The notes: generated from the sequence alone by a model not told the origin. 32,672 bases of DNA from Methylotenera sp. (GCA_017880905.1 JADGRO010000040.1:1-32672), one strand, 5' to 3'. Positions 18,064-25,729 are shown, numbered from the stretch's first letter. Translations and numbers: made by a program.

Positions 18064-19194
18064 ATGCCACAAAACACCTCAGTAGAACTCATTAGCAATA
18101 TCAATGAAATACTAGCCGCCGATTGGAATGCACTGACAGACGGCACCCCCTTATTAAGCCATGCATTTTTAAGTGCGCTAGAAAATTCAGGTTGCGTGGG
18201 TCACGGCACAGGCTGGAACCCATATCCGCTCATAGTAAGAAAAGGCGTGCAATTAATTGGCGCAATGCCCTTGTACCTAAAAAGCCATTCATATGGCGAA
18301 TACGTGTTTGATTGGGCGTGGGCAGATGCCTACGAGCGTAGCGGCCTTAGTTATTACCCAAAATTGCTGTCGGCGATTCCATTTTCGCCCGTTACCAGTG
18401 CACGCTTATTGAGTCGAAATAATGAGGCAAAGGTGTTGATGATAGAAGCGCTGGAAAGCACTATGCATCAGCATAAGCTTTCAAGCGCACACGTGTTGTT
18501 TCCGGATGATGTTTGCGCCAAATATTTTGAAGCCGCTGGTTGGATGAAACGAAGTGGCGTACAGTTTAGATGGCACAATAAAAATTATGCGGATTTTGAA
18601 GAATTTTTAGCTACGTTAAGTCACGACAAACGTAAAAAAATTCATCAAGAACGTAAAAAAATCCTAAGCGCTGGTGTTGTATGCAGATTTATTAAAGGCA
18701 GTGAAATCACAGAAAATGACTGGGATTTTTTCTACCGTTGTTACTGCAATACCTACGCTGAGCATCACTCCTCGCCGTATTTAACGCGCGTATTTTTTAG
18801 CGAAATCGGTAAAACTATGCCACAAAACATTTTGCTCATTGTGGCAGAAGTGAATGGTAAGGCGGTTGCCAGCACGCTGAATATTTACAATCAAACCACA
18901 TTGTACGGTCGCTATTGGGGTGCCACACAGTTTGTGTCAGGTTTGCATTTTGAGCTTTGTTATTACCAAGCGCAGCAGTTTTGCATTGCAGAAAAAATAG
19001 AATATTTTGAAGGTGGCGCACAAGGTGAACACAAACTCGCACGCGGTTTTGAGCCGCGCCCAACTTATTCTTATCACAAAATTGCACATCCAGATTTTGA
19101 GGCGGCGATTAAACAGTTTTTAGCGCGTGAAGCGGAGGGAATTGCAGCCTACTCCAACGAGCTGGAAGAGCGCGCACCTTTTAAAGCAAGCTAG
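18064..19194 (+). CDS. FemAB-like / COG3146 predicted N-acyltransferase
   Basis: A 376-residue cytoplasmic protein of the DUF482/COG3146 family, which has a GNAT-like fold related to FemAB peptidyl transferases. Family marks are the opening LLSHAFLSALENSGCVGHGTGW, the central LSHDKRKKIHQERKK and the near-terminal EGGAQGEHKLARGFEP. The substrate is not known; FemAB relatives transfer amino acids to peptidoglycan precursors, but that role is only an inference here. It stands alone, between the EF-hand gene and the convergent dehydrogenase gene. Confidence 0.88.
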   Translation: MPQNTSVELISNINEILAADWNALTDGTPLLSHAFLSALENSGCVGHGTGWNPYPLIVRKGVQLIGAMPLYLKSHSYGEYVFDWAWADAYERSGLSYYPKLLSAIPFSPVTSARLLSRNNEAKVLMIEALESTMHQHKLSSAHVLFPDDVCAKYFEAAGWMKRSGVQFRWHNKNYADFEEFLATLSHDKRKKIHQERKKILSAGVVCRFIKGSEITENDWDFFYRCYCNTYAEHHSSPYLTRVFFSEIGKTMPQNILLIVAEVNGKAVASTLNIYNQTTLYGRYWGATQFVSGLHFELCYYQAQQFCIAEKIEYFEGGAQGEHKLARGFEPRPTYSYHKIAHPDFEAAIKQFLAREAEGIAAYSNELEERAPFKAS

Positions 19195-19211
19195 ATGTCA
19201 GTTTTAAAGGT

Positions 19212-19904
19212 TTACCACGCAATTTCTTTGCCATCATAGGCAATAAATCTGCCCGTATTGTCCAAGTTTAAATTCTCAATCACATGGCGCAAGCCGGTTA
19301 CGCTGGTATGTGTGTTAATTAAAGCATTGCTTCCGCCCATATCAGTTTGTACCCAGCCCGGGTGCAATGTGGCAACACTAATGCCATAGGGTTTAAGGTC
19401 TATAGATAGGCTTTTCATCACCATATTTACCGCTGCTTTGCTGGTGCGGTATATATAACTCTCGCCGCTACCATTGTCGTCCATGCTACCCATCTTACTG
19501 GTGAGAGTGACAATTTTTTTGAGTTCGCTTCTGGTCACTTGTTGCACAAAAGCCTCTGCCATTTTTAACGAAGCCATGCTGTTCACTTTAAAAGATTTTG
19601 CCCACTCGTCGTAATTGGTGTCGCTAAAGCTACTTGGCGAGTAAATACCGGCATTGTTAATCAGTACATCAATTTTTTCGTCTTTTAACTGTAAGGCAAG
19701 TGCGTCAATCTGTTCAAAATTGCCTACATCCAGGGTAAATATTCGCACATTGCTATTCGTATTTGCTAGCGCCTGCAAATCGCTTGCACGTTCAGGCGCA
19801 CGGCAGCACGCAAGCACATTCCAGCCATCGGCGGCATATTGTTTGGCAAACTCCAAGCCAATGCCGCGGTTAGTGCCTGTGATAAGGACTTGGTAAACAC
19901 TCAT
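19212..19904 (-). CDS. Short-chain dehydrogenase/reductase (C-factor-like)
   Basis: NAD(P)-dependent oxidoreductase of 230 residues. The Rossmann dinucleotide motif TGTNRGIG lies at 10-17, NNAG at 83-86, the catalytic serine around S136, and Y152-x3-K156 in YRTSKAAVN. The sequence is nearest to the C-factor/carbonyl reductase-like group; the substrate is unknown. I chose the ATG at 19904 (MSVYQVLITG), with a GGGGGA site 6 bases upstream; an ATG two codons earlier is nearly as good. It converges with the acyltransferase gene. Confidence 0.9.
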   Translation of the reverse strand: MSVYQVLITGTNRGIGLEFAKQYAADGWNVLACCRAPERASDLQALANTNSNVRIFTLDVGNFEQIDALALQLKDEKIDVLINNAGIYSPSSFSDTNYDEWAKSFKVNSMASLKMAEAFVQQVTRSELKKIVTLTSKMGSMDDNGSGESYIYRTSKAAVNMVMKSLSIDLKPYGISVATLHPGWVQTDMGGSNALINTHTSVTGLRHVIENLNLDNTGRFIAYDGKEIAW

Positions 19905-19952
19905 ATCCATTCCCCCAAAAGAATACATAAAGCAATTATCCACTTAAAAAAT

Positions 19953-19984
19953 AAAAAAGCCACACCTCAAGATGCAGCTTTTGC
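19953..19984 (-). terminator. Terminator of the small paralogous gene at 20.0 kb
   Basis: AAAAAAGCCACACCT (19953-19967) and AGATGCAGCTTTT (19970-19982) form an imperfect stem; on the minus strand it ends in a run of Ts. It lies 40 bases after the stop of the gene at 20022. It shares the AAAAAAGCCACACC arm with three other terminators in this window (20.5, 24.65 and 25.16 kb). Confidence 0.6.
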
Positions 19985-20021
19985 AAACTGTTGGAAAGCC
20001 TAGCTAGTTAACTAATTTTGA

Positions 20022-20384
20022 TTACAACGATGCGCCAATCTCGAAAATATAGTCTATTTGACGATCTGTGAAATGTAGTTTTTTAGTAATCTCGTTTAAA
20101 AATTTGTCATCTCTTTGAATATCCTTTGTCGAGTACCAACTCTGCTGAGTTTCTTCGTTCTCATTAGCTATAGCCTCTTCAACTTGGGTAAGCACATCAA
20201 AATATATTAAAGCTCTACGCATTTGCAATTTGGATATTGATTGTATGGGTGTAACTTCAACCTCTAGGAATCTTTGCACGGGTATGCTTACATTTTCAAC
20301 TTTCTCATACAATTGGGGTAGAGAACTTGTTAAATCCAGATTTTCAAAAGCATAACTACCAATAGGACGTACAGAGTGTTCCAT
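20022..20384 (-). CDS. Uncharacterised small protein, paralogue of the gene at 24.7 kb
   Basis: About 120 residues, no signal peptide or membrane segment. The last 70 residues (RRALIYFDVLTQVEEAI, then RDDKFLNEITKKLHFT, ending YIFEIGASL) align closely with the gene at 24695-25060. The N-terminal half is unrelated between the two. The conserved pattern (YFD-LTQVE, W, RxDKFL, LHxTDxQxDxIFEIG) is acidic and probably helical; it faintly recalls small proteins found among phage tail genes, but no function can be assigned. The ATG at 20384 is preferred because a GGATTA sequence precedes it, as in the paralogue; an ATG at 20417 is possible. Confidence 0.72.
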   Translation of the reverse strand: MEHSVRPIGSYAFENLDLTSSLPQLYEKVENVSIPVQRFLEVEVTPIQSISKLQMRRALIYFDVLTQVEEAIANENEETQQSWYSTKDIQRDDKFLNEITKKLHFTDRQIDYIFEIGASL

Positions 20385-20491
20385 AATTTCTAATCCATAA
20401 ATAATTGATAAAATCATTTGTATTGCAACTTAACCTTATTTCGGCATAAGTAAATAAAACTTTAGGCATTTATCAAACTTTTTTAGAACAC

Positions 20492-20522
20492 AAAAAAGCC
20501 ACACCTAAAGGCGTGGCTTTTT
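20492..20522. terminator. Intrinsic terminator with AAAAAGCCACACC stem
   Basis: AAAAAGCCACACC (20493-20505), loop TAAA, and GGCGTGGCTTTTT (20510-20522) form a 13-bp stem with a single A-C mismatch and A/T flanks on both sides. It lies between the small paralogue gene and the CAP-domain gene; for the minus strand it is 155 bases after the CAP-gene stop. Confidence 0.8.
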
Positions 20523-20573
20523 ATGGCGGAACAATTAGTAAAAACTATTTTTGATTCGTTTTTTGTTCCATAT

Positions 20574-20665
20574 CATGCTGTTGACGCGAATCGTAACTGA
20601 ATCAGCTGGCGATGAGTGTTCACAGTTAATACTTAGGCGGGATTGTGCAAAATCACTAGCCTATT
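20574..20665. repeat. Diverged dispersed repeat, copy A
   Basis: This gene-free stretch downstream of the CAP gene resembles 25574-25672. Shared blocks in the same order are CATGCT, GTTGACG, AATCAGC, TTCACAGTTAAT, TAG, AAAATCA and CTATT, with similar spacing. It might be an old mobile fragment, a duplicated regulatory region or a small RNA locus. The match was found by eye and has not been scored. Confidence 0.45.
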
Positions 20666-20677
20666 GGAGTTGAGTCA

Positions 20678-21205
20678 TTAGTAAGGTTTTTTGCCTACCC
20701 AGTTGCCGGCAGGATTGTATTGGCAGGCCCATACTTGCTCCAGAGTGTCATCGCATACAGCCACGCCACAGCCGACTTTAGTTGTAGCGCGCCATACTAT
20801 CTGTGTATAGTGGCCGCACATTTTCCCCGACGCACATTGGTTGCTGGCGTAATCATAATCAGCCCTCTCGCTGCCCCAGTTTTCAACTACTTGCTTAGAT
20901 GTCATCTTTTGCAACTCTTTGCGGCCGTCAGTCCACGAAACCGCGCTGCCCCAAAAAAGGTTTTCACCGTATTGTCCATCTGGCTTGCTATGGCTCATTT
21001 GGCAATGATTGGTTCGCTTTAAGTTTTCTGTCCAAGCTTGTGCACTTGCCGCCAGGGTTTGGGAGTAACTTAGTTTTTTTGATACACCAATTTCCGCACG
21101 CAATTTGTTATGCGCAGCGATAATGGCTGCGGGGTCTACTTTTGCCGCATATGCGGGCAATGCTAAAAACAAAGCGACGGAGAGGATAGGGAGACTTAGT
21201 TTCAT
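20678..21205 (-). CDS. Secreted CAP-domain (SCP/PR-1-like) protein
   Basis: 175 residues with a signal peptide (MKLSLPILSVALFLALPAYA) and one complete CAP domain. Family signatures are AAHNKLRAEIGV near the start of the mature protein, GENLFWG, the CAP1 motif GHYTQIVWRATTKVGC and the CAP2 motif YNPAGNWVG. The His/Glu cavity residues of CAP proteins are present. Bacterial CAP proteins are extracytoplasmic, and their biochemical role is largely unknown. This version is close in shape to eukaryotic PR-1/antigen 5 proteins, including paired cysteines (NQCASGKMCGH, GCGVAVC, VWACQY) likely to form disulfides. Confidence 0.92.
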   Translation of the reverse strand: MKLSLPILSVALFLALPAYAAKVDPAAIIAAHNKLRAEIGVSKKLSYSQTLAASAQAWTENLKRTNHCQMSHSKPDGQYGENLFWGSAVSWTDGRKELQKMTSKQVVENWGSERADYDYASNQCASGKMCGHYTQIVWRATTKVGCGVAVCDDTLEQVWACQYNPAGNWVGKKPY

Positions 21206-21283
21206 AAGTAGGCATTCTCTGCCTTTAAGAAGAACAATTCAAGAAATAGCAGGCTACCAATTAGCAACGAATTTTAGTTCTCT

Positions 21284-22003
21284 TTATCTAAAATTATCTA
21301 CTTCATCGTCCAATTTTGGTATGTCATCGTTTGCTCCGTCTCTAATTTCAAATCTACGATGGGATAGCCATGCATCCTTATAAGCTTGATAACGATCGAT
21401 AGCCAATTCATCAATAGAATCTGTTGACTTCAACATGTTCTTGCGCTCGTCAATTCCGCGAACGACATAGGCTGAATTGCGAACCGGGATATTATCAACA
21501 TATGAGATTGGGTCTGCCTGCCAATCTACCACCAGAGCCAAGGTGTCGCGAATAGTTGATGGGCCTAATATGGGAACTACAAAATACTCGCCTTCGCCAA
21601 CGCCCCATTTGCCTAGCGTTTGCCCAAAATCTTCAGAATGCTTGGGTATAGTATCCATAGATGCAACGTCCAATATACCGAGTAAGCCAAATGTAGAGTT
21701 AATAACAAATCGACCAGCATCAGACATGCCCTCATTGGGTTTGCCTTGCAAAAATTGATTTACAGAAATCCAAGCATCTTCCAAATTGCCAAAAAAGTTC
21801 TTAACCCCGGTTTGAAGAGGTGGTGGAATAGTGGCCTTGTATGCTTTTGCAACCGGTTTGATGACAATTTGATCAAGACTGTCATTAATTTTAAACATGG
21901 TTTTGTTGTAAGACTCTAATAATGAAGCATCATCATCAGCAAAACAGGGCAGCTGGAAAAACATCATGACTAGAAATATAAAAATTTTGAGTTTCTTGGC
22001 CAC
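21284..22003 (-). CDS. mlaA: MlaA/VacJ family outer-membrane lipid-asymmetry protein
   Basis: 239 residues with the MlaA core: DSLDQIVIKPVAKAYK, FFGNLEDAWISVNQFLQGK, DAGRFVINSTFGLLGILDVA, HSEDFGQTLGKWGVGEGEYFVVPILGPST and DPISYVDN. MlaA takes mislocalised phospholipid from the outer leaflet and passes it to periplasmic MlaC. Unlike E. coli MlaA, the leader ends QLPC-FADDD: the three residues before Cys20 do not make a proper lipobox, while C-F-A fits a signal peptidase I site, so it may not be a lipoprotein. It lies 11 bases after mlaC, and no mlaFEDB genes are in the window. Confidence 0.9.
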   Translation of the reverse strand: MAKKLKIFIFLVMMFFQLPCFADDDASLLESYNKTMFKINDSLDQIVIKPVAKAYKATIPPPLQTGVKNFFGNLEDAWISVNQFLQGKPNEGMSDAGRFVINSTFGLLGILDVASMDTIPKHSEDFGQTLGKWGVGEGEYFVVPILGPSTIRDTLALVVDWQADPISYVDNIPVRNSAYVVRGIDERKNMLKSTDSIDELAIDRYQAYKDAWLSHRRFEIRDGANDDIPKLDDEVDNFR

Positions 22004-22014
22004 GGTTTTCTCGC

Positions 22015-22632
22015 TTATTTGTGTAGAAGTTTATTCTTCAAGCGTTCAATAAGTGCGCCAATGCCATCTTGACTAACTATCTTATTAAATTGATTGAAAA
22101 AATTAGAAATCATAGAAACCCCCTCAATATGTACATCATTGACAATCCATCCTCGGGGAGCCGCCTTTTGCATGTAATAATCCACAGCTATGTCGTCATC
22201 GCCGTCCTGACTAATGATGGATCTGACGATTTCCTCGCCGTTGCTGGCAAGTACTGCAGGTTTTACTTTAATTGAGAGATTTTTAAACTCGGCTAATCCA
22301 TACGAGTATGTGTTGATGATAATTTTCTTGCAAAGCCCCATGTATTCTTGTTGTTGCGTTTCATTTATAAGGCTAAAATTTTTGCCAAGTGATTTACCGC
22401 AAATGCCATTAAAATCAATAAAAGGTGTGACCTCTTGATCCACCATAACAGAAATTTTCTCTTTGTTTCCCTCAAGAGATTTGTCTGATCTAACATCATG
22501 GATAAGTTTTTCAGCTACATTTTTAACCAATTCATCGGGAGTTTGCGCGCTGGCTATTGTAGCCATACTAAGCAGCATAAGTGCGGACGAAAAATGCAAA
22601 AAATACTTATGTAAATACTTTAAATAGTCCAT
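22015..22632 (-). CDS. mlaC: MlaC/Ttg2D family periplasmic phospholipid-binding protein
   Basis: About 205 residues with a signal peptide ending in SMATIASAQ and an MlaC (Tol_Tol_Ttg2) domain: DELVKNVAEKLIHDVRSD, TPFIDFNGICGKSLGKNF and the final GWIVNDVHIEGVSMISNFFNQF, followed by FNKIVSQDGIGALIERLKNK. MlaC shuttles phospholipid between MlaA at the outer membrane and the MlaFEDB transporter. The ATG at 22632 (MDYLKYLHKYF) with AGAG upstream is preferred over an ATG at 22656. It is the first gene of an mlaC-mlaA pair. Confidence 0.9.
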   Translation of the reverse strand: MDYLKYLHKYFLHFSSALMLLSMATIASAQTPDELVKNVAEKLIHDVRSDKSLEGNKEKISVMVDQEVTPFIDFNGICGKSLGKNFSLINETQQQEYMGLCKKIIINTYSYGLAEFKNLSIKVKPAVLASNGEEIVRSIISQDGDDDIAVDYYMQKAAPRGWIVNDVHIEGVSMISNFFNQFNKIVSQDGIGALIERLKNKLLHK

Positions 22633-22732
22633 GTATAACTCTGAATTTAAATACATATTTTAAAAAAATATAGGATTAAGCTGCTTTATACTCCTTTCAA
22701 TCTAAAATGTAAATACACCTGTACTCAGTCAG

Positions 22733-23089
22733 CTATTTGCATTTCAATCTATCCAAAGCTTTGTCGGAGCCTAGGTTCGTACAAGCCTTATAGTTCTTTG
22801 GGAGCTTAAACTCACGCTTTGATTTACTACTTGCATAATTACACACAAACCAATATTCATATTTCGAGGGGCCCATAAGCCAATATGGTGGATCTGTATC
22901 GTCCATATCCGCATTGTCTGGCTTTAATTGAGCCATTTCTGATGGCGGGCCGTTATAGAGATCAATGTAGCTTGCCCTTTGTGCGTGACCATTTGCCGCC
23001 GCTAACTTAGGGCACGCATATGTTTCCGCAGCATGCGCGCTAAATGAGGCACTTAAGGCATAGAAAATTATTAATATTAATGCTTTCAT
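22733..23089 (-). CDS. Small exported protein, STY0301-like
   Basis: 118 residues from the ATG at 23089 (MKALILIIFYALSASFSAHA gives a signal peptide); the longer frame adds five residues. The mature protein has the layout of the STY0301-type family as I recall it: an early cysteine (YACP), LYNGPPSEMAQLKPDNAD, then YWFVCNYASS and LPKNYKACTNLG, ending with a cysteine near RLKCK. The four cysteines probably pair in the periplasm. No biochemical role is known. It is alone, 100 bases ahead of mlaC on the same strand. Confidence 0.75.
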   Translation of the reverse strand: MKALILIIFYALSASFSAHAAETYACPKLAAANGHAQRASYIDLYNGPPSEMAQLKPDNADMDDTDPPYWLMGPSKYEYWFVCNYASSKSKREFKLPKNYKACTNLGSDKALDRLKCK

Positions 23090-23280
23090 GTAGTAAAAAA
23101 TCACTTTCTAATTGTTAATGTAGATACGCAAGTAGCGTTCGTTTCATTCTAGTTTATTACGAATATTGTTTTGAACAAAATGAAAATATAGGCATCATAC
23201 TGTGTTGTTAAGTTCACCATGTGGCTGGTCGCTGGTCGCGTGACATGCCGCAAATAATATTCTTTAGTTAAGGAGCGCTA

Positions 23281-24303
23281 ATGTCTTGTCAATGCTTCAT
23301 TATTCCAGAAGATGTGTTAGAACGCTTCGCAAAAGATAAAAGCTTATCAGAAGCGCAACGTAAATCCTTTGCCGATGCTGCGCAGTTTGAGCGGAAGTGG
23401 CGCAAACTCAGGGCTACCTACGGAAAAGTATCCGCTGCCGCCAATACCATGCTGGCTAGCAGAGCCCAGACTGCTGCACCGCCTACCATAACTGTTTACA
23501 ACTGTAACCATGGAACAACGCTACCGGGCATCCCCGTGCCCTATCCGGGAGACGCTACAGCTAAACGAGCATTTGTAGAAACCAAAGCTGTTGCAGACTT
23601 TTACCAAAAGTTATTTGGTCGCAACTCGGTAGATAACGCCGGAAAAACACTCATGTCTTCGATTCATTTCAGTGTTAATTACAACAACGCCTTCTGGAAC
23701 GGAACTCAGATGACCTACGGTGATGGCGACGGGAATATCTTCGTCGATTTCACTAGATCTGACGACGTGATAGGGCACGAACTAACCCATGGCGTTACCC
23801 AGTTTAGCGCTCAGCTTGCCTATAGCAATGAAGCTGGTGGCTTAAACGAGAGCATATCGGATGTATTCGGCTCGATGTTTCGTCAATGGCGCGCCAAACA
23901 ATCCGTGGATAAGGCCGATTGGTTAATCGGCAAAGACATCATGGGGCCAGGCGCTATAGCAAAGGGTTACAGATGCCTGCGCGATATGGCAGATCCGGCC
24001 GCTAAGCATTGTCTTTCCCAGCAGCCAACGCATTACTCGCAATATAAAAACGGCATGGATCCTCACTACAGCAGTGGCATACCCAATCTTGCTTTCTGCA
24101 AGGCAGCTAAGGCCATTGGCGGCAACAGCTGGGAGAAAGCCGGCAAGGTATGGTATAGCGCTTTGACGGGCTTTGCGCCCCAACCAAACATGAAGATGAA
24201 AACTTTTGCAAACCGCACTCGCACACTGGCAAAATCTATGTTTTCTAAAGATCCTGCTGTATTCACGGCTATAAACAACGCTTGGATAGCAGTTGGGCTT
24301 TAG
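23281..24303 (+). CDS. M4 family (protealysin-like) zinc metalloprotease
   Basis: 340-residue thermolysin-superfamily protease with the zinc motif H166-E-L-T-H170, third ligand E190 in GGLNESISDVFG, and catalytic H262 in DPHYSSGIPN. There is no signal peptide. The N-terminus (CQCFIIPEDVLERFAKDK) resembles the short propeptide of protealysin and grimelysin rather than the long propeptide of secreted thermolysins, so it is likely made as a cytoplasmic precursor that self-cleaves. An AAGGAG site lies 5 bases before the ATG. The inhibitor-like gene follows directly. The coding sequence looks richer in GC than the neighbouring small genes, which could indicate transfer. Confidence 0.95.
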   Translation: MSCQCFIIPEDVLERFAKDKSLSEAQRKSFADAAQFERKWRKLRATYGKVSAAANTMLASRAQTAAPPTITVYNCNHGTTLPGIPVPYPGDATAKRAFVETKAVADFYQKLFGRNSVDNAGKTLMSSIHFSVNYNNAFWNGTQMTYGDGDGNIFVDFTRSDDVIGHELTHGVTQFSAQLAYSNEAGGLNESISDVFGSMFRQWRAKQSVDKADWLIGKDIMGPGAIAKGYRCLRDMADPAAKHCLSQQPTHYSQYKNGMDPHYSSGIPNLAFCKAAKAIGGNSWEKAGKVWYSALTGFAPQPNMKMKTFANRTRTLAKSMFSKDPAVFTAINNAWIAVGL

Positions 24304-24321
24304 TTGAATGCACGCACTAAC

Positions 24322-24621
24322 ATGCCAAACGAAATAGATTTACTCCTGGTCGAGCGTATTGGCGGATTAGCCGGATTTGGCGTCGCAGGCTCGCGCATTA
24401 GGTGTAGAGGTCAGCTCGCATTCAATAGTTTGCCGGATACAGATCAACGATTAGTGGAAGCGTTATTCAAGGGGCATGGTAAATCTAAGCCTTCAGCACA
24501 ACGTGATACTTTCAGCTATAGAATCTCTTGCGCTAGAAAATTTGGTGCTAAAACTGTCGAAGTGCCAGAGGCGGCGCTACCCGCAACCATTATCGCCTGT
24601 GTAAAAGACGAGCTTATCTAA
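24322..24621 (+). CDS. Emfourin-like protealysin inhibitor
   Basis: About 99 residues, following the M4 protease gene. The start at 24322 (ATG, MPNEIDLLLVERIGGLAGFG) is used; the frame also opens with a TTG directly after the protease stop at 24304, which would suggest coupled translation. The pattern LLLVERIGGLAGFGV plus a C-terminal tail matches emfourin, the proteinaceous inhibitor encoded next to protealysin in Serratia. Such inhibitors bind the mature enzyme tightly, so the pair works as a protease with its own brake. The identification rests on the pattern and operon position. Confidence 0.82.
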   Translation: MPNEIDLLLVERIGGLAGFGVAGSRIRCRGQLAFNSLPDTDQRLVEALFKGHGKSKPSAQRDTFSYRISCARKFGAKTVEVPEAALPATIIACVKDELI

Positions 24622-24643
24622 ACTAAAGTTGGCATGTAAAAAG

Positions 24644-24675
24644 GTAAAAGCCACACCTGATAGCATGGCTTTTAA
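24644..24675. terminator. Bidirectional terminator between emfourin and the small paralogue
   Basis: AAAAGCCA (24646-24653) and TGGCTTTT (24666-24673) form a perfect 8-bp stem around a 12-base loop; the downstream arm ends in TTTT. It sits between two convergent genes (emfourin on plus, the 24.7 kb small protein on minus) and has the same AAAAGCCACACC arm as the terminators at 20.5 and 25.16 kb. Confidence 0.75.
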
Positions 24676-24694
24676 TGGCGCTAACTAAATATTT

Positions 24695-25060
24695 TTATAA
24701 AGTTATACCAATCTCAAAAATAAAATCCAATTGCAAATCTGTCAGGTGCAGTTTTTTTGCAATGTGCTTTAAAAATTTATCTTCTCTATTAAACTTAGCA
24801 GCAAGTTGCCAAGTACTCTGGATTTCTGAGTCTGCTTTAGCAACCACAGCTTCAACCTGTGTGAGCAAATCAAAGTAGGTTAAGGCTTTGTGCAATTGTT
24901 TTTTAGTTATCGGATCAAACGGCGGCAGCTCGATAGGTGGAAAAAATTGCCAAACGTCGTCCGCATTCTCGTTGCCATCAAAGCGCGGCTGTAAACCATC
25001 GGTTAGGTTTAGGGTTTGAAAGCGATTTTCAGTTTTTGAGTTTGCTAAAAGTCTCATCAT
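24695..25060 (-). CDS. Uncharacterised small protein, paralogue of the gene at 20.0 kb
   Basis: About 121 residues from MMRLLANSKTENR; a longer frame starting at 25120 is possible. The C-terminal 70 residues (KALTYFDLLTQVEAVV, REDKFLKHIAKKLHLTDLQLD, FIFEIGITL) are clearly related to the protein at 20022-20384, while the N-terminal half (proline- and aspartate-rich, PPIELPPFDP) is different. No signal peptide, membrane segment or known domain is seen. It is convergent with emfourin. Two paralogues 4 kb apart, with related terminators near both, suggest an old duplication. Confidence 0.72.
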   Translation of the reverse strand: MMRLLANSKTENRFQTLNLTDGLQPRFDGNENADDVWQFFPPIELPPFDPITKKQLHKALTYFDLLTQVEAVVAKADSEIQSTWQLAAKFNREDKFLKHIAKKLHLTDLQLDFIFEIGITL

Positions 25061-25157
25061 CGTAAATCCGTAACTGGTTGAAAGCATTATTATTAATGCT
25101 ATTTGTCTATGTATCGGCACATTGAGAAAAAAACTTTAGCCCACTTGCTTTAAACAT

Positions 25158-25189
25158 AAAAAAGCCACACCCAAGGGTGTGGCTTTAAT
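25158..25189 (-). terminator. Strong intrinsic terminator of the EF-hand gene
   Basis: AAAGCCACACCC (25161-25172) and GGGTGTGGCTTT (25175-25186) form a perfect 12-bp stem with a two-base loop. On the minus strand it ends in GGCTTTTTT. It follows the stop of the EF-hand gene (25206) by about 20 bases. Confidence 0.9.
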
Positions 25190-25205
25190 TATTACTTTTT
25201 AAAAG

Positions 25206-25523
25206 TTACTTAGTGTCAGGCCCATGTTCCATATCATGCATTTTATGGTCTTTCCATTTTGCTTTCATGGCATCGCGTTCAGCTTGGTCAATCTTGCCAT
25301 CATGATTAGTGTCCATCATATCAAACATTTTATTCATGCGTGCTTGGTGCGCAGCCATAAACTCATCACGGCTAATAACGCCGTCTTTATTGGTGTCTGC
25401 GTCTTGCAGCATGCCGTGCTTCATATGCTCACACTGTTTTCCATCAACATCATCGTTGGCATAAACCAATTGAGTTAAGCCCAAAGCTAAAGCCGCCATT
25501 GTTACTATATGTATAATCTTCAT
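25206..25523 (-). CDS. Periplasmic EF-hand protein with His/Met-rich tail
   Basis: 105 residues with a signal peptide (MKIIHIVTMAALALGLTQLVYA) and two canonical EF-hand loops, DTNKDGVISRDE and DTNHDGKIDQAE, 16 residues apart. The C-terminus (WKDHKMHDMEHGPD) is rich in histidine, methionine and acidic residues, which could bind metal. The second loop has Asp at position 9, as in lanmodulin, but Thr rather than Pro at position 2, so it is not a lanmodulin by this test. Start: ATG at 25523 with AAGGAT upstream. It is divergent from the orphan pqqA. Confidence 0.85.
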   Translation of the reverse strand: MKIIHIVTMAALALGLTQLVYANDDVDGKQCEHMKHGMLQDADTNKDGVISRDEFMAAHQARMNKMFDMMDTNHDGKIDQAERDAMKAKWKDHKMHDMEHGPDTK

Positions 25524-25573
25524 CAAAAAATCCTTTAAATAAAAAAATGTACTCCCATGCTACATAACGTAGA

Positions 25574-25672
25574 CATGCTTTTTGTGTTGACGTTCACAGT
25601 AAAACAATCAGCCATTATTGGTTATTCACAGTTAATGCCTAGCAATCTTTACGTAAAATCATTAGGCACTAT
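25574..25672. repeat. Diverged dispersed repeat, copy B (between EF-hand gene and pqqA)
   Basis: Shares the ordered blocks CATGCT, GTTGACG, AATCAGC, TTCACAGTTAAT, AAAATCA and CTATT with 20574-20665. It lies in the 247-base divergent promoter gap between the EF-hand gene and pqqA, so it may carry a regulatory element, or be an old mobile fragment. Match by eye. Confidence 0.45.
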
Positions 25673-25729
25673 TACGCTAAGCGCATAGGGTGTAAATTAA
25701 ACCAAAGCGTATAGTGGAACTCATACAAA

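Noticed and set aside
25206-25523. Possible lanmodulin
   Set aside because: Loops lack proline at position 2, there are two rather than four EF hands, and inter-loop spacing is 16 rather than about 12.
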